Position numbers and translations under genes: made by a program
NCBI GenBank assembly: GCA_963854735.1
Contig: OY978098.1
Location: 558,001-622,000 of the forward strand
Reading direction: 5' to 3'
Length of the DNA stretch: 64,000 nucleotides
Origin: Marvania coccoides
Lineage: Eukaryota > Chlorophyta > Trebouxiophyceae > Chlorellales > Chlorellaceae
Shown here: one piece after another, positions 1-14,850 of the stretch
Layout: each line of letters starts with the position of its first letter
Position numbering within the stretch: position 1 is the first letter of the stretch
Notes under the pieces: model-generated
The model's database searches: none
The model's input: only the letters and a program-made list of their open reading frames with translations
What the model was told of the DNA's origin: nothing

Positions 1-1
1 T

Positions 2-244
2 GCTGCTGCTGCTACGGGTGCTCCTCCTGCTACTGGTACTGCCGTGTCAATAGAAGAGGAGCGAAGGGAGGAGGAGAAAGAGGAAGAAATGGCCATTGAG
101 GATGGCAAAGCTGGAGGCACGGCCAATGGCCACAACCAAGCTGCTGCTGCTGCCGCTGCTCCTGTTCCCATAGAAGAAAGTGACACCGACGACGATGACT
201 ACAGCTTCTTGGCGGATCTCAAAATGCTAAAAGAGAAACGTTAA
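2..244 (+). CDS. C-terminal end of an unrecognised protein (5' truncated by the window)
   Basis: The frame is open from base 2 to the TAA at 242-244, so this is the last exon of a gene that starts outside the window. About 80 residues are visible: an alanine-rich lead, a strongly acidic and glutamate-rich stretch, an alanine run, an acidic Asp cluster and a short basic tail ending in KMLKEKR. No domain can be recognised in such low-complexity sequence. The gene converges on the minus-strand zinc-binding gene that ends at 433. An internal GTG at 44 is not a credible start because the frame continues upstream. Confidence 0.5.
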   Translation, partial: AAAATGAPPATGTAVSIEEERREEEKEEEMAIEDGKAGGTANGHNQAAAAAAAPVPIEESDTDDDDYSFLADLKMLKEKR

Positions 245-432
245 AAATAGCAACGGACACGTTCAAAAGAATAAAATGTTGAATGAGTATACGAGGTGCT
301 CTGCAATGAAACAAAACGGAAGCAAAAAGCAAAAAAATATAATTTCGGTTTTAATCATAGGGGACAGCATAAAATGGGGTCAGGTTGCTGCTGAAAAAAT
401 AATAAGTATCAGGCGGTGGTGGCACTAGTATT

Positions 433-751
433 TCAAGCCTCGTAGTTAGGGAAACACTCCGCAAAGGTGTTTTTGGAATGCTTGCTCTCAGCGTGCTGCT
501 GCAAGACGTCTTTTTTCACGGTACACATAAAAGTTTGCCTGCAGACGGCGCAAGCATAGGCCAAGTTGGCTTGGGCAATCTGAGCGAGCTGAGAGCCTTT
601 TCCACTCTTGGCATCCTTGGCCATCTTCCTGGCACGCGCTGTCGCCGACTGCAAAGAGAAGGGAGCAATTACTCGTCAGTACCAAGGCGGCTACAATGTT
701 GAAAATGTCTAAATTTTTTTTACTCGCCTTCTGAGCGTTGCCACCTCCCAT
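433..751 (-). CDS. Small zinc-binding protein of the Arabidopsis At2g23090 family
   Basis: Two exons, 728-751 and 433-648, join to a 79-residue protein. Exon 1 encodes MGGGNAQK and exon 2 continues SATARARKMAKDAK, the N-terminal pattern I remember for this eukaryotic family of about 78 residues. The C-terminal half has a C2H2-type zinc site (CAVC, then H-x4-H in QQHAESKH) followed by CFPNYEA. The function is not known; homologues are small nuclear or cytosolic proteins. The intron (649-727) starts with GC, not GT: the donor reads AAG|GCGAGT and the acceptor TTGCAG, and only this join keeps the frame. The gene is divergent from the phosphatase gene at 1021, with a spacer of about 270 bases that probably holds both promoters. 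Confidence 0.85.
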
Positions 752-1020
752 GTTTATTTTATATATAATGAAATTTATGTATGTAAAGCAGTGCGGAAAT
801 AAATGCGTTTGCAGCCGCTTGGCGAGTCGCAAAAGAAAGAGCTTTTATTCATCAATTTCAGTCTTCGGTTTCATTCATTTTGCGGGTCCGTATTGCAATT
901 TAAAGTATAGTGAACTCTTGAATCGACCAGCTCGGTGCCCGAGGTGTAGGGTTGTGCCAGTCCTTCAGGCACAGTCAATTTGAAGATTCGACACCTCGTG
1001 GGGCACCGTGGCACCCAAAT

Positions 1021-2586
1021 ATGGCCTTTACGTGCTCACAGCAACCATTTACAGCAGTACGCACCCGTGTCAGGGGGTGCCCTCTCCTCCCAGCCTGTTC
1101 AGCCTCGCTGCTGACAGCTGCAACACCAAGGCCGTCCCCATTATTAATCCCCTCCAGCAGACACTCCCATAGCAGCCCAGCCGTGTGCTCCGCCACCAGC
1201 TCTTCTACTGCGACCGAGGGTCTGGCCAGCTTCGATGATTTTCACATCAATACCCTCCGCTGGGGCATTGGGAAGGAGCAAGGACCAAGGGAAACAATGG
1301 AGGACCTGATACAGGTGGTAGCAGACGGCCGCTGCGGCTTCTTTTTTGCCAGTGAGTTCGTAATGGCAGTTTAAACGCTCAGGTTTCATTCAGTTCAAGT
1401 TTTGTTTCCGTCATCTCGACTTTTTACTTCATTGTTGCGCAGCTGTGTTTGATGGGCATGCTGGCATCGCATCGGCGCAGTTCTTGGAGGAGCACCTGTA
1501 CGGGGTGTTCAGTAAAGCGATCAATGTGCACAGCTTGGGCCTCGACTGTGCACTAGACCTGAGGGACGAGGGCATCTGCTGCCCGTTGGAGCTTCATGAC
1601 GTGTTGACAGAGTGCTACCGCGCCTCGGACGAAGCGCTGCTCAAATGGTTGAAGGCCCAGCCCAAGGCGGAGGCGGATAGCGGCTCCACCGCCACCACAG
1701 CCCTCGTAAGATTTTATTATTATTGTTAAATATACAAATATCCTCATGCATGGCATACATTTTAACTGTTTGAATTCCATCACACACGCTCTTGTTTACT
1801 GCCCCTACATTGCACCATTTTCCTCATTTTCTTCCGCAATTCCCTATTGCGCTTTCGTTAGGTCCGTTCTGATCGCGTCATTGTGGCCAACGTCGGCGAC
1901 AGCAGGGCGGTGCTGTCCCGCAACGGCACCGCCGTGGACCTCAGCACGGAGCACCGGGTGTACGGCAGGGGCCCAGTGGTGGAGTCTGAGATCGAGCGCA
2001 TCGAAGCCGGCGGAGGTTGGATTCACGACGGCAGAGTGTGCGGCATTCTAGCGGTTAGTCGAGCCTTTGGGGACGCAGATTTCAAGTCCCCCAACCTGAA
2101 GCGCATGCTGAAGAAGGGGGTTGAAGACGGGCACTGGGATGCAGCGTTTGCTTCTACGATCAAATTCACGGCGGACCCTCTCACCTCTGACCCTGATGTG
2201 CTGGAGATGGCGATTAACGTGGGGGAAGATGAGTTTCTGGTGGTGGCAACCGACGGGCTGTGAGTTTTTAATTCCCGCATTTTGTTGTTTTTGCTTGAAT
2301 TAGAATGTATATAGCTCACGGCCTAAAAATGCTCTTCTTGCTTTTTGCGCACATTTTTTTCAGGTGGGACGTCATGAGCAGCCAAGAGGTGGTCACGCTG
2401 GTGAGATCAGATTTGAAGAAAGGCAAGCACCCAGGGGAGGTGGCGCAGCGGGTGGCAAATTTTGCCATAAAGCGGCACACGGCGGATAACACGGCGGTGA
2501 TTGTGGTGGACCTGCTGGGAGAAGCAGGGTGGAAAGCCAGAGGCAATGGAACGTCTGAAAAGAAAGGCTTCTTAGGTTTGTTTTGA
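1021..2586 (+). CDS. PP2C-type protein phosphatase, TAP38/PPH1-like (LHCII phosphatase)
   Basis: Four exons, 1021-1351, 1443-1705, 1862-2259 and 2364-2586, give 404 residues. PP2C motifs follow in order: RETMED, VFDGHAG, SGSTATT, VGDSRAVLSR, SRAFGD, DGLWD and TADNTAV. These supply the acidic residues of the Mn/Mg site. The pattern GGWIHDGRVCGILAVSRAFGD and the LLKWL segment resemble plant TAP38/PPH1, which dephosphorylates LHCII at the stroma-exposed thylakoid membrane and allows the state 2 to state 1 transition. The first 75 residues or so are Ser/Thr/Ala/Pro-rich and suit a plastid transit peptide. The ATG at 1021 was chosen as the first ATG before it. The C terminus stops soon after the catalytic domain, and I see no terminal membrane helix as in the Arabidopsis protein. 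Family assignment is secure; orthology is an inference. Confidence 0.88.
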
Positions 2587-3434
2587 TAAATATTTAGTTT
2601 TCTATATGATTGATTAAAAAATGGTGCTCAAATTTCATGTTGTTTTTCGAATTTGTTTTGTTTTTTCGCTGAGAAGATAAATTGAGCGTGCAAATGTTGG
2701 TGAGAGGGCAATTGCTGTCGCTGCGCCACCAGAAATATATTTTCACTTACCCTTTTTTCATGCAAGCATGTGCATTGAATAACGCATGATGCCAGGTGCA
2801 GGCAATCACTTGTTTTAATATCCTCCCAATGTAATAGAGCAGGTGCTTTTTCTCCTATTTTACCGAGTCTGCATGGGTTAATCAAACAGTTAATCCGTCC
2901 CGTTGCAATGCACGTGCTGCCACCTAACACTCGGATTAAAATTTTGATGTCGCAGTCTAGGCACAATTGGCAAGCTGCGAGGCCCCACAGTGTGCTGTTG
3001 GAGTCGGACGGTGGTGTTCTTAAAGCCTCCACAGAGAAGCCTTCGTGAAGGAACGCCGGCAACATGTCATGTTTGGATCGTTTCCAATTTAAAGCATGCG
3101 GCTTTGAGCTCAGTTCTTTCCCTCCCTGAATTGCTGCCATCTCCCCCATTCATTTCGAGTGTGCTGCATCGCCCGCCTCTGATCGTCCCCATCTGAGGTT
3201 GCTGACCTCCAAAACAGTTATATTTAAATAAAACGGGACGAATAACAGCGAAAAGTTGCGAGCAAAATTTACTTTCCCGCAAGTCGCCGCCCACATTATC
3301 GAGCAACCCACCTAGGGCCGGCTGCCATATAGCAATCGGAATTGATATCATTATTCGTATCGTGAAGCGGTCGCCGGAACTGCGTGTCGCCGCTTGGGTG
3401 GTTGTAACATTTTTTTTCCGCAGAGAGGGCCCAG
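2587..3434. other. Intergenic spacer
   Basis: About 850 bases between the phosphatase and cystathionine gamma-synthase genes, both on the plus strand. It should hold the 3' UTR of the first and the promoter of the second. A minus-strand open frame of 173 codons (2628-3149) has no recognisable motif and ordinary spacer composition, so it is not called as a gene. A pyrimidine-rich stretch ending in CCGCAG just before 3425 could be the acceptor of a 5' UTR intron of the downstream gene. Confidence 0.4.
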
Positions 3435-5000
3435 ATGGCGCCTTTGTTCATTCCCTGCTCTCGCCTTTCCCAAGTTTACTCTCCCCATTGCGGGCGAGGC
3501 ATGCACAATCTTCCCGGAAAGCAGGCCAGAAGCGTACCCTTCGTCAGGCCTTGCCGAACTATTCCTTCCAAGATGGTGATTAAAGCGGTTTCAGAGAACG
3601 TGGTGCAGCGGGAAAGCGATGCAAACAGCGGCAACGGAACCAGCTCTCCGCGAGAGAGCAACCCCCTCGCCCATTCATCATCCAGCACAGGGCTGCTTGC
3701 GGTGCACGGCGGCGAGCGCGCCGGTAGACCTCGCGTCTCAGGTGGGTCTCCAGCTTTAAAAATAACGCAGTAAATGACCTGTCAGACCCACTTCACCATT
3801 CCACCTAATAAATCACTCAATTCAACACAGAATCTTCCTATAAATATCCCTCAAAAATTCACTCCTCTCTCCCCGCATTTCGCAGACTCTCTCACCACCC
3901 CCATCGTGCAGACAGCCACCTACACCTTTAAAAACACCGCGGAGCTGATCGCCTACCAGGAGGGGCGGTACGGGAGCTACGAGTATGGGCGTTACGGCAA
4001 CCCCACCACCCGAGCATGCGAGGAGAAAATCCGCGCCATGGAGGGCGCAGAAGATTGCCTGGTGTCGTCCTCGGGGATGAACAGCGCCACCACCATGCTG
4101 CTGGCGCTGGTGCCCGCGGGGGGGCACATTGTGACCACCACCGACTGTTACCGCCGCACCCGCCAGTTCATTCAGACGCTGCTCCCTAAAATGGGCATCA
4201 GCGCCACCGTGATCGACCCCGCCGACATGGACGCCCTCGAGGACGCGCTGCAGCGCCACGAGGTGTCGCTGTTCTTCAGCGAATCGCCCACCAACCCTTA
4301 CCTCCGTTGCGTTGACATCCCGCGCATCAAAGCCATGTGCGAGCCCAAGGGGGCGGTGGTGGTGGTGGACTCTACCTTTGCCACGCCCATCAACCAGCAG
4401 GCGCTGTCCCTGGGCGCAGATCTCGTAATCCACAGCGCCACTAAGTACTTGGCGGGACACAACGATGTGCTGGCGGGGGCCATCGCGGGGAGGGCGGATC
4501 TGGTGGCTTCGGTGCGTGCTATGCACAACGTGCTGGGCGGCACCATCGACCCCCACGCCAGCTACCTGCTGCTGCGTGGCATGAAGACGCTGGATCTACG
4601 AGTGCAGCGGCAAAATGCCTCAGCCATGGAGCTCGCCAAGCGCCTGGCAGCGCACCCCAAGATCAAGACGGTGCACTACCCGGGGCTGGAGAGCCACCCC
4701 GACCACGAAATTGCGGTGCGCCAGATGAAAGGCTACGGTGGCGTCGTCAGTTTTGAAGTTGACGGCGATTTGTGGCGCACGGCGGCGCTGGTGGACGCGG
4801 TGCGACTGCCGTACATCGCGCCTTCCCTGGGTGGCGTGGAGTCGCTGATCGAGCAGCCCACGGTGATCAGCTACTGGGACCAGGGCCCTGAAAAGCGGGC
4901 GCAGGTTGGCATCAAGGACAACCTCATCCGGTTTTCGTGCGGCGTGGAGCCGCTGGAAGACATCTGGGCCGACATGGAACAGGCGCTGGAGAAGATCTAA
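3435..5000 (+). CDS. Cystathionine gamma-synthase (PLP enzyme of methionine synthesis)
   Basis: Exons 3435-3741 and 3886-5000 give 473 residues. The enzyme joins cysteine to an activated homoserine (O-phosphohomoserine in plants) to make cystathionine in the plastid. Seen: EYGRYGNPTTRACEEKI, SSGMNSATTMLLALVPAGGH, TTTDCYRRTRQF, SESPTNPYLRCVDIP, the PLP lysine in HSATKYLAGHNDVLAG, and the C-terminal LIRFSCGVE. Exon 1 carries the conserved LAVHGGERAGRPRVSG, which joins in frame to DSLTTPIVQTATY. The first 60 or so residues (from the ATG at 3435) look like a transit peptide. I do not see the conserved N-terminal MTO1 autoregulation motif of land plants. An additional 5' exon cannot be excluded. 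Confidence 0.92.
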
Positions 5001-5529
5001 TTCAATTTTTTTTGGAAGGAAACGTGGCCAGCCCGAGCAATACCAGCCGCAATGCGTTCTTACCTAGCAGGGGTCTTTTTTGAGAGAGTACACGTGCTTT
5101 TTCGATTTTTGACGTTTTCTCTTTCACTCCTCGTTTTTTTTTCGTTCGCTCTCTTTCAATTATGCTTATAAAGTTTAGAAATAAGGAATTTATGAGCAGA
5201 GTCTTGGTGTTTTGTTGGTTGAGCACATGGCAGAATGTATATTCTTTGTAAAATCACTGAGCTGACCAAAAGTAGTATATCTTGTATGGCCGCCTGAGAA
5301 AACTGTCAAGGACCGCTTTAGGAGGATTCATTTTTGACAGCGGGCGCAATTGATTCCCCCGAAAAAAATGAGCTGCAACCAGCCATGCAGCTTTCCTCCG
5401 GTCCATGCGTTAGGTCTGCTTTGGAATTCATCATACGTACGGAAACTTTGCTTTGTATTTTACAGCAGAGCCATTACACAACGTTAGAAACCTGCCTAAA
5501 TTTTGTTCATTTTACTTCCCCGTCTATGT
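5001..5529. other. Convergent 3' spacer
   Basis: AT-rich sequence between the 3' ends of cystathionine gamma-synthase (plus) and mL54 (minus). A TTTGTAAAATC at about 5246 could act as an algal TGTAA-type polyadenylation signal. No gene or repeat was found. Confidence 0.35.
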
Positions 5530-6021
5530 CTATTTCGCCTTTTTGACGTTTGTCTCGCGTATCTGACTCCTATTCTTCAGCTTCTCCAGCTTCTTCAACT
5601 GCAAAACGAACAGAATAATTGGTTTGTCAATCGAATAAACACGCAGCTGCAGCTCATAGCAGCAACGCAAGTCAACTCACGTCGTTGAAATCAAGGCCGG
5701 CTTTGTTCAGCCTTCGTAGGTCCCCCAACGTTCTCTCCGGCTGGCTCAGCTGCCATAGCCACTCTGGATACTCCTCATCGGGCTTGACAGGCGGATCTAC
5801 CCCGCCTTTGTTCACATTTAATCCATTGACAACGTCTGCCGCAAAGCCTGGGGAACGCAGAGGCGGGGTAGATAAGGTTTAATATCAAAGTTTGGGGAGT
5901 AAATATGCATTTGGTATATGCAGAACAGCGTCCTCTCACCTCTTGTGAAGTCTTTGAGAGAAATCAAAGATGTCCGATATGAACGCATCAGGTTGCCCAC
6001 TATGCGGGCGTGGCTCTGCAT
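5530..6021 (-). CDS. Mitochondrial large-subunit ribosomal protein mL54 (L37 family)
   Basis: Three exons, 5940-6021, 5681-5847 and 5530-5598, join in frame with GT-AG introns to 105 residues. The core reads GLNVNKGGVDPPVKPDEEYP followed by EWLWQL, the signature of mitochondrial ribosomal protein mL54 (Pfam Ribosomal_L37 as I remember it). The C-terminal exon is Lys-rich, ending NVKKAK. The frame of exon 1 stays open upstream to an ATG at 6135; starting there adds 38 residues that are basic and Ser-rich and could be the mitochondrial presequence, so the true start may be 6135. The gene is easy to miss because no single exon exceeds 170 bases. It is divergent from the SANT gene at 6799. Confidence 0.82.
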
Positions 6022-6135
6022 GATTGAATTAATGGATGGACAATATAATCGTAAATGGTGAGAGGAGGTGTTAAATCGAAACCCATGCTGCGAGATCGCA
6101 TTGCATTTCACGGGAGCTGCATGGAGGGCGATCAT

Positions 6136-6798
6136 GTGTAATTATTCAGTGGCGGTCTCCGTCAGTCGTCGGTATTGATTAATTAATTATTGAAGGATTG
6201 AAACTCGCTGGGGTGCCGGTTTGCTGCACATACCCCAACGCTTCTTTTTTAATTCGATGTTTGTCTGAAAATCAACCAAGCTTGAAACCACCACCCCAAG
6301 CACGACCGCGCAGCCCGTGACCTGATTGCGTGCTGAACCAGTCTGTGAGAGGTACGTGGGTGGCTGTGCATGTCGGGAGAGCCGCGTGAGTGGATGTTCG
6401 ATGTCTTCGTTTTGCTATGCCGACCCGGAGTCTTTTTGGCTCTTTTCGATTCGCGCTCGCCCTTAATTTGTTCCCGGCGACTTCATTATTCGGAAAGTGC
6501 GCGACTTGGAATTTCCTAAAGCACTTTCAGTTCCCTTGGTTGTTCAATCAGTCCTTCACTCCTTGGCTGCCTTGCCCCCCATCTCCCATACTGAAGCCCA
6601 CATTTTTCGTGCCTCGCATCTGCATCATATTCCTCTGAACGTGCCATGCCTCTTTATCCGAGCCCCGCCCACCTCCTTCTCGAATTTTAATCTCAATTGC
6701 TTTCACCCCTCCGCTCCCGCCGGTTTCACCCCTTCCTGCCCTCACCCCGCCCACCCCTTGCCTACAGAACCCGTCTTCACCCTCTCAATACACCCACC
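6136..6798. promoter_or_regulatory. Divergent promoter spacer between mL54 and the SANT gene
   Basis: About 660 bases separating two divergently transcribed genes, assigned by position only. The last 250 bases are pyrimidine-rich (C/T on the plus strand), typical of a 5' leader, and the ATG at 6799 has a CCACC context. A short inverted AT motif (taattaattaatta) lies at about 6177-6190. No TATA box was identified with confidence. Confidence 0.4.
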
Positions 6799-8901
6799 AT
6801 GCGCGTTAAACTGACGCACGCCTCTCTGGCGGCCGCTGAAGCTGACGGTGGCACCACCATTCTCGAGGCTGATCCAGTGGTCCTAGCGCAGTCCCCTCCC
6901 GCCGCCCCCTTCTCTCTCGTTCACCCCATTATCACTGTATTCACCACCGTGCCCCCAGTCGTCCTGGCAGCCGCGCGACTGCGCCAGGTCCCCCCTCCCA
7001 AACCTAGCACCATGCATGGCACAGACTTTGCTGCTGGCGCCAAAAAACGCCAAAAACCTGGCGGCGAAGGCGCAGTTATAAAGGACAAATTCGCGGCGTA
7101 CCGCAACGTGAAGCCTAGGGTCACCAAGGCTGCTCCCCCTCCCCCTCCCTTCAAGCAAGTCGTCACTGTGGGGCTGGCCCCGGTGCCCCCCACGCTGGTC
7201 GCGCAGCCCGAGGACGTTGCCGCGCTGTTCGAGCAGATGCAGAACGCGGGCAGAAAGGGGCCTGGCGGCGCGAAGCAGCGGTATGATGAAATCTCAGACG
7301 CCAAGGTTTCCCTGCGCGTGGTCCCTGCCAAAAACCCCGTGGGCCGCCCCAGGAGCGTCAACAGGGCGCAACCCGGGGCCTCTGGCGGCGCAGGACCCAA
7401 GAAAACTGCCGCAGCAGGAGAGGCACCCACCCGCGGCCCCGGCAGGCCCCCTAAAGTTCCCCGGCGCACCCCCACTCTGGAGATCCCCTTGGACAGCAGC
7501 GACTCCGATGAGGACGGCAAGCCGCTGCACGAGTGGCACGCCGGCATGACCACGTACAACGGCATCACGTACGTTGACCCAGTGGCCAGTACATTGCGGC
7601 CGCCGCCGTCCCCGGTGCTGAAAGACACCCCGCCGCGGTGGCGCCCCATGCCCCTCACGGCTGGCGACCTCCCCAAATTTTCCGACGACGACGCGGTGCT
7701 GGCGGCGCTGCAGTATCAGCGGTACCTAGCGATTACTGTGGGGCGTCTCCCCACCTTCTCCGCCCGCCTGCAAAACGGATTCAACGCCGAGCAGCGGCTC
7801 TACCGGGAGCGGCTGGAGCGTATTCTGCTGGCGAGGGACGGCCGCGCCGTGGAGCGCCCCCCCACGGGCGGCACCCGCCGCAGCACGCGAGCGAGGTTTG
7901 CGCCAGACTCCTACGTGCCGACGCTGGCAGGCGGGGGGTACGGGCGCAGACAGGGCGACAACGACGACCTGCGTGCGTTTGACCCCGCTGAGCTGACTGC
8001 GGTGCGCCTGGGGTCGGGCTTTCAAGCGGAGCTGCCAGATGTGCGGCCAAAGCCTTCAGCCCCCACTGCGGAGGAGGCGCGCTGGGGGGAGGGCCTGGTG
8101 CTGGAAGCGGGGGCTGTGCTGCACCCCGGGCAGCAGAACCACGGCGGCGTGAACAGCAGTTTTCTGCCGCTGAGCGCTATGGCCGCTGGCAGTAGAGAAG
8201 CTGTGATCAACGCTGAGGTGACCAGGCTGGCTGGGGCGGTAGGGCCTGTGGCCGCGGAGCAGCTGGGGCTGGGCGCCATGGGGGCGTGCATGGTTGACGA
8301 TTTGACCCCGGAAGAACAAGAAAGGTTGTATGAGGGTATGAAAACGTACGGGCGAGACTATCACGGCATCCACAACGAATTTCTGCCGGAGGTGCCTCCC
8401 CACCGCATGGCGGCGTACTACTACGACGTGTGGAAGCTGCGAGCAGTGCCTGCTGCGGCAAAGTGGTGCGTTTTGAATATAAACAAGTGCTCTGTTTCCC
8501 TAAGTATTTTAAACCAAACCAAAACTGAAAATGACGAATGAAATTGTTTAAAATGTAGGTATGATGACAAGGCTCAGGATCAGGCGGATCGCGAGGCAGA
8601 GGCAGAGGCGCTGGAGCGGCAGAGAGCAGAGGACGCAGCACGCAGGGCAGAGCGCCAAGAGGCCTCCAACAGGCGGCGCCAGGTGAAGGAAGCTGTCGCC
8701 TGGATCAGGGCTTCAGCGCGCGGACCCACTGAGGTTAGTTTTAATAAGCCTATCGTGAGAGATCGAGCGCTGCGGGCTGCCACGCTTCTGAAGGAACCCG
8801 AGCTGGCCATGAAGGCTGCAGCGCCCACAGCGTCGCCGTTCGCAGGCGTATCTGCGCACCAGTCGCCGCTCATCGTTGTGCCGACCATTATTTTCGCCTG
8901 A
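6799..8901 (+). CDS. SANT/Myb-domain chromatin-associated protein
   Basis: Exons 6799-8465 and 8559-8901 give 669 residues. The first 500 are Ala/Pro-rich and probably disordered, with an AT-hook-like GRPPK within RGPGRPPKVPRR and an RRSTRARFAPDSYVP segment. A SANT domain follows at about residues 500-550: LTPEEQERLYEGMKTYGRDY through to YYYDVWK. That YYY-x-W ending is typical of SANT domains in histone-deacetylase corepressors and in plant ELM2/SANT proteins. The C-terminal exon is a highly charged helix (EAEALERQRAEDAARRAER). The intron splits a Trp codon, which the join restores. A role in chromatin regulation is inferred from the domain. The ATG at 6799 follows CCACC; the frame is open upstream but has no earlier ATG. 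Confidence 0.72.
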
Positions 8902-9174
8902 AAAGAAAGTAACAATAGAAAGAATTGTCGTGATTTACGCCTAGTCATTCATTCATTCGTGTATTTTTATTATCTCCATTCTTTTCCCCTCCTTCGTATT
9001 ATTCATGTATTACAACCAGCGTACAACAAATTTTGCCGTGCATTCCATTTTTGTTTATTTAGTTCATGTGTGTCGGTTAAGCAAAATAATAATCCACTCT
9101 TGTTTCATGCTAAAAAAACTGTAAACTCGCTTACAAAGTCATCTTCACGCTACCTGCTCTCACAGTTAATTTAT

Positions 9175-11755
<2,581 letters not shown>

Positions 11756-11759
11756 TCAA

Positions 11760-14340
<2,581 letters not shown>

Positions 14341-14850
14341 AAATGACCAGTTATACCAGCTTCATTCCTCCCTCCTCACCCTGGTTCTAATCTTATATTA
14401 AAACCATACAAGCTCCCTCGAGACTGGCGCTTAATTAAAACCAAAAGTAAACAACAAAAATAATATGCATGTATGCAGAGCAAAAGAATGGTATAGGTAT
14501 AGAAAAAAAAAAGGGGAAAAAAAAAAGGTATGAATAACTGTACAGCGTACAACAAAAAGCCGAATTATTTTCCAAAAGTACAGAGAGAGGACAAAAATTT
14601 AAATCAATTCCCCATTGTGGTTGTGCCCAACGATGTGCCCCTGGCAACAAACAAATTTCGTTCGGTGAGCTTGGAAAGAAAACAATTCTTGATTTCCATG
14701 CGCATGCGCTACCCTAATGCAACAGACACACTCATCTACCGACTAAAAGTAACCGATCTCGATAGATGTTTCAAATGGAACTAAATTTCGAGGAGAAAAA
14801 ATTTCTTTATTAACTAATTCATTTGTCCAAAATTTAGCTCCCCATTTAAC

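Noticed and set aside
2628..3149. 173-codon minus-strand frame in the spacer before cystathionine gamma-synthase
   Set aside because: Low GC, no domain, no codon bias and no credible splice partners.
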